A DNA stretch of 17,571 nucleotides from Bacteroidota bacterium (GTDB taxonomy: Bacteria > Bacteroidota > Bacteroidia > B-17B0 > Aurantibacillaceae). The stretch is taken from positions 1 to 17,571 of the forward strand of contig JAEZDS010000029.1 of assembly GCA_023433205.1 (NCBI GenBank), read 5' to 3'. Each line of letters starts with the position of its first letter. Positions within the stretch are counted from its first letter, which is position 1. Made by a program: the position numbers and the translations under genes. This document shows, piece after piece, positions 16,330-17,571 of the stretch. The notes below the pieces were generated by a model. That model searched no databases and was not told the origin of the DNA. It saw only the letters and a list, made by a program, of their open reading frames with translations.

Positions 16330-17571
16330 TTAATTAATACAAATTAATTTTTGTGTGATGGTCATTCCCTCTTCATTAGTAGCTGTTGCAAAATAGATAC
16401 CTTTGGTCAAATTGAGTGGTAGCTTAGTTACTCCCGATTTTCTATCTAAAATAGTCTCGAATACTTTTCTTCCAGTCACATCAAAGATGCTGATTGCGGT
16501 AAGCTTGGATTCTCCTTCTGTATGAACTGTTATTTCTGCGTGGAAAGGATTTGGCACAAATCGGACATTCCAACTCTCTGAATTTTGAATAGCAAATTCC
16601 TTTCTTGCCCGACGTTCACCCGCACCGTCCTCGCAGTTGCTAAATACCTGCGCAGCAAGATAAATATACTGGTAAAGCGCACGTGCCTGGTAAACTGCGG
16701 GCCCGTTTGTCGCAGGGCAAAGTGAGGAAAGAACGAACAGCGCAGCGCTATCCACTTGAGAAAAGGGAAGACCTGCTTCAGCTGACTCAAGATGGTTTGC
16801 ATACAAGGTATAAAACTGCCTGTAGCTTACCTCACATCCGTTATTTTCGTCAACCGCTATTAAATCATTAATCGACCTTGCGCTTGAATAGTCTCCGTTA
16901 AATAATTCTGCCTCAACAGTCATAAACTTTGCACTTGTACCACCAGCAAGTGAAAGATACCAGTCATCCAAAGCCTCGCCCGTAGCAGTAACGCCGGGAT
17001 CAAGGTGAATCATGCGGTATACCAGGTTTTCCGCTGTAGAGTATAGCGCATCGGTTTCATACATTTCGGCATCGGGAACACGTAACACAATATTATTGGG
17101 AATTCCTATACAGTTATAATCGCCTCCGTTGGAAACCTGTAGTTTAGTTAAGTCAAAAGGATCATACCAATTTTGCAGTGCCCAGCCAGTTTGCCCATCA
17201 TGATTGCCTGGCAGAGAAGCCGCACACCATATTTTTGATTGTTGCGCAAAAGAATTGGTACCAGTATAAGTTGTATAAAGGGTTCCTGACCAGGTTCCGG
17301 CCCAGTTATTATTAGAAGAGGTATTTACATCCCCCTGCTCACCAATCTTCCCTCCCTGGTCAAGAACCAGTCCCCGGCTTAGCGGCTGCATCACATTGCC
17401 GGCCCATATCTCCTCGTCATTATAAGACTCAAATGTGAAGCCTGCAAAAGCTTCACTGGCATCATTACAAGTATGCCTCGGCGAATTGGTGCCGCTATTC
17501 ATACTACCATAGAACAGTGTTTCCAGAGGATTCGGCGTAGCAGTCCCGGAACCAACTGCATTATTTGCATG
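16330..17571 (-). CDS. C-terminal part of a secreted T9SS cargo protein (5' end outside window)
   Basis: The frame is open from the right edge to the TAA at 16330-16332; 23 codons precede the first internal ATG (17502) with no stop and protein-like content (VGSGTATPNPLETLFYGS), so the start lies outside the window. About 413 residues are visible. The first part is Asn/Gly/Thr/Trp-rich with scattered Cys (NSPRHTCND; SKIWCAAS; GDYNCIG), typical of the end of a large extracellular region. A helical segment follows (DALYSTAENLVYRMIHLD; YRQFYTLYANHLESAEA). The last about 85 residues are a T9SS type A sorting domain (RFVPNPFHAEITVH; FDVTGRKVF; LTKGIYFATATNEEG; KLICIN). The layout recalls long beta-helix T9SS proteins, but the diagnostic part is outside. 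A second cargo gene starts 2 bp downstream. Confidence 0.85.
   Translation of the reverse strand, partial: HANNAVGSGTATPNPLETLFYGSMNSGTNSPRHTCNDASEAFAGFTFESYNDEEIWAGNVMQPLSRGLVLDQGGKIGEQGDVNTSSNNNWAGTWSGTLYTTYTGTNSFAQQSKIWCAASLPGNHDGQTGWALQNWYDPFDLTKLQVSNGGDYNCIGIPNNIVLRVPDAEMYETDALYSTAENLVYRMIHLDPGVTATGEALDDWYLSLAGGTSAKFMTVEAELFNGDYSSARSINDLIAVDENNGCEVSYRQFYTLYANHLESAEAGLPFSQVDSAALFVLSSLCPATNGPAVYQARALYQYIYLAAQVFSNCEDGAGERRARKEFAIQNSESWNVRFVPNPFHAEITVHTEGESKLTAISIFDVTGRKVFETILDRKSGVTKLPLNLTKGIYFATATNEEGMTITQKLICIN

Overview
The window is chromosomal DNA from a member of the phylum Bacteroidota. The evidence is a very large TonB-dependent receptor with an N-terminal carboxypeptidase-regulatory-like domain, three secreted proteins ending in type IX secretion (T9SS, 'type A') sorting domains, Bacteroidota-style versions of YebC and RecJ, an absence of Shine-Dalgarno sequences before the starts, and -7 promoter elements of the TAnnTTTG type. 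I cannot name the genus. No tRNA, rRNA, CRISPR array, insertion sequence or phage gene is visible.

Layout. (1) Positions 1-6234, minus strand: a TonB-dependent receptor (2512-6234) followed 19 bp later by a large secreted protein (start at 2492) that runs off the left edge. They look like one transcription unit, with no SusD-like gene between them. (2) 6235-6544: an intergenic stretch with no gene. (3) 6545-7975, minus strand: a tight operon of an Nfu-type Fe-S scaffold, a dCMP deaminase and a small, strongly basic exported protein, joined by 4-bp and 8-bp overlaps. (4) 7976-8182: a divergent intergenic region filled by two adjoining 7-bp tandem repeat arrays (AAGTACG/A and ACGATTG/T). (5) 8183-14970, plus strand: an aldehyde dehydrogenase; a 929-residue T9SS cargo protein with Asp-box and five Ig-like repeats; then a yebC-recJ pair. 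(6) 14971-15091: a short convergent gap with a degenerate heptamer-like pattern. (7) 15092 to the right edge, minus strand: two T9SS cargo genes 2 bp apart, the first in transcription running off the right edge.

How the genes relate. Most of the window is envelope and secretion biology (receptor, partner protein, three T9SS cargos). Between these are housekeeping functions: Fe-S cluster assembly, pyrimidine deoxynucleotide supply, aldehyde oxidation, a YebC-family translation/regulatory factor and a DNA-repair exonuclease. No T9SS machinery gene is present, so the cargos depend on a system encoded elsewhere.

The most unusual structure is the heptanucleotide repeat. It forms arrays in the divergent region, where it abuts a perfect -7 promoter element for the nfu operon. 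It occurs again inside a coding sequence (15347-15377), where it is translated in frame as a linker in front of a T9SS sorting domain. A second point is that the conserved RecJ N-terminus continues upstream of the first ATG to a CTG directly after the yebC stop, which suggests a non-AUG start.
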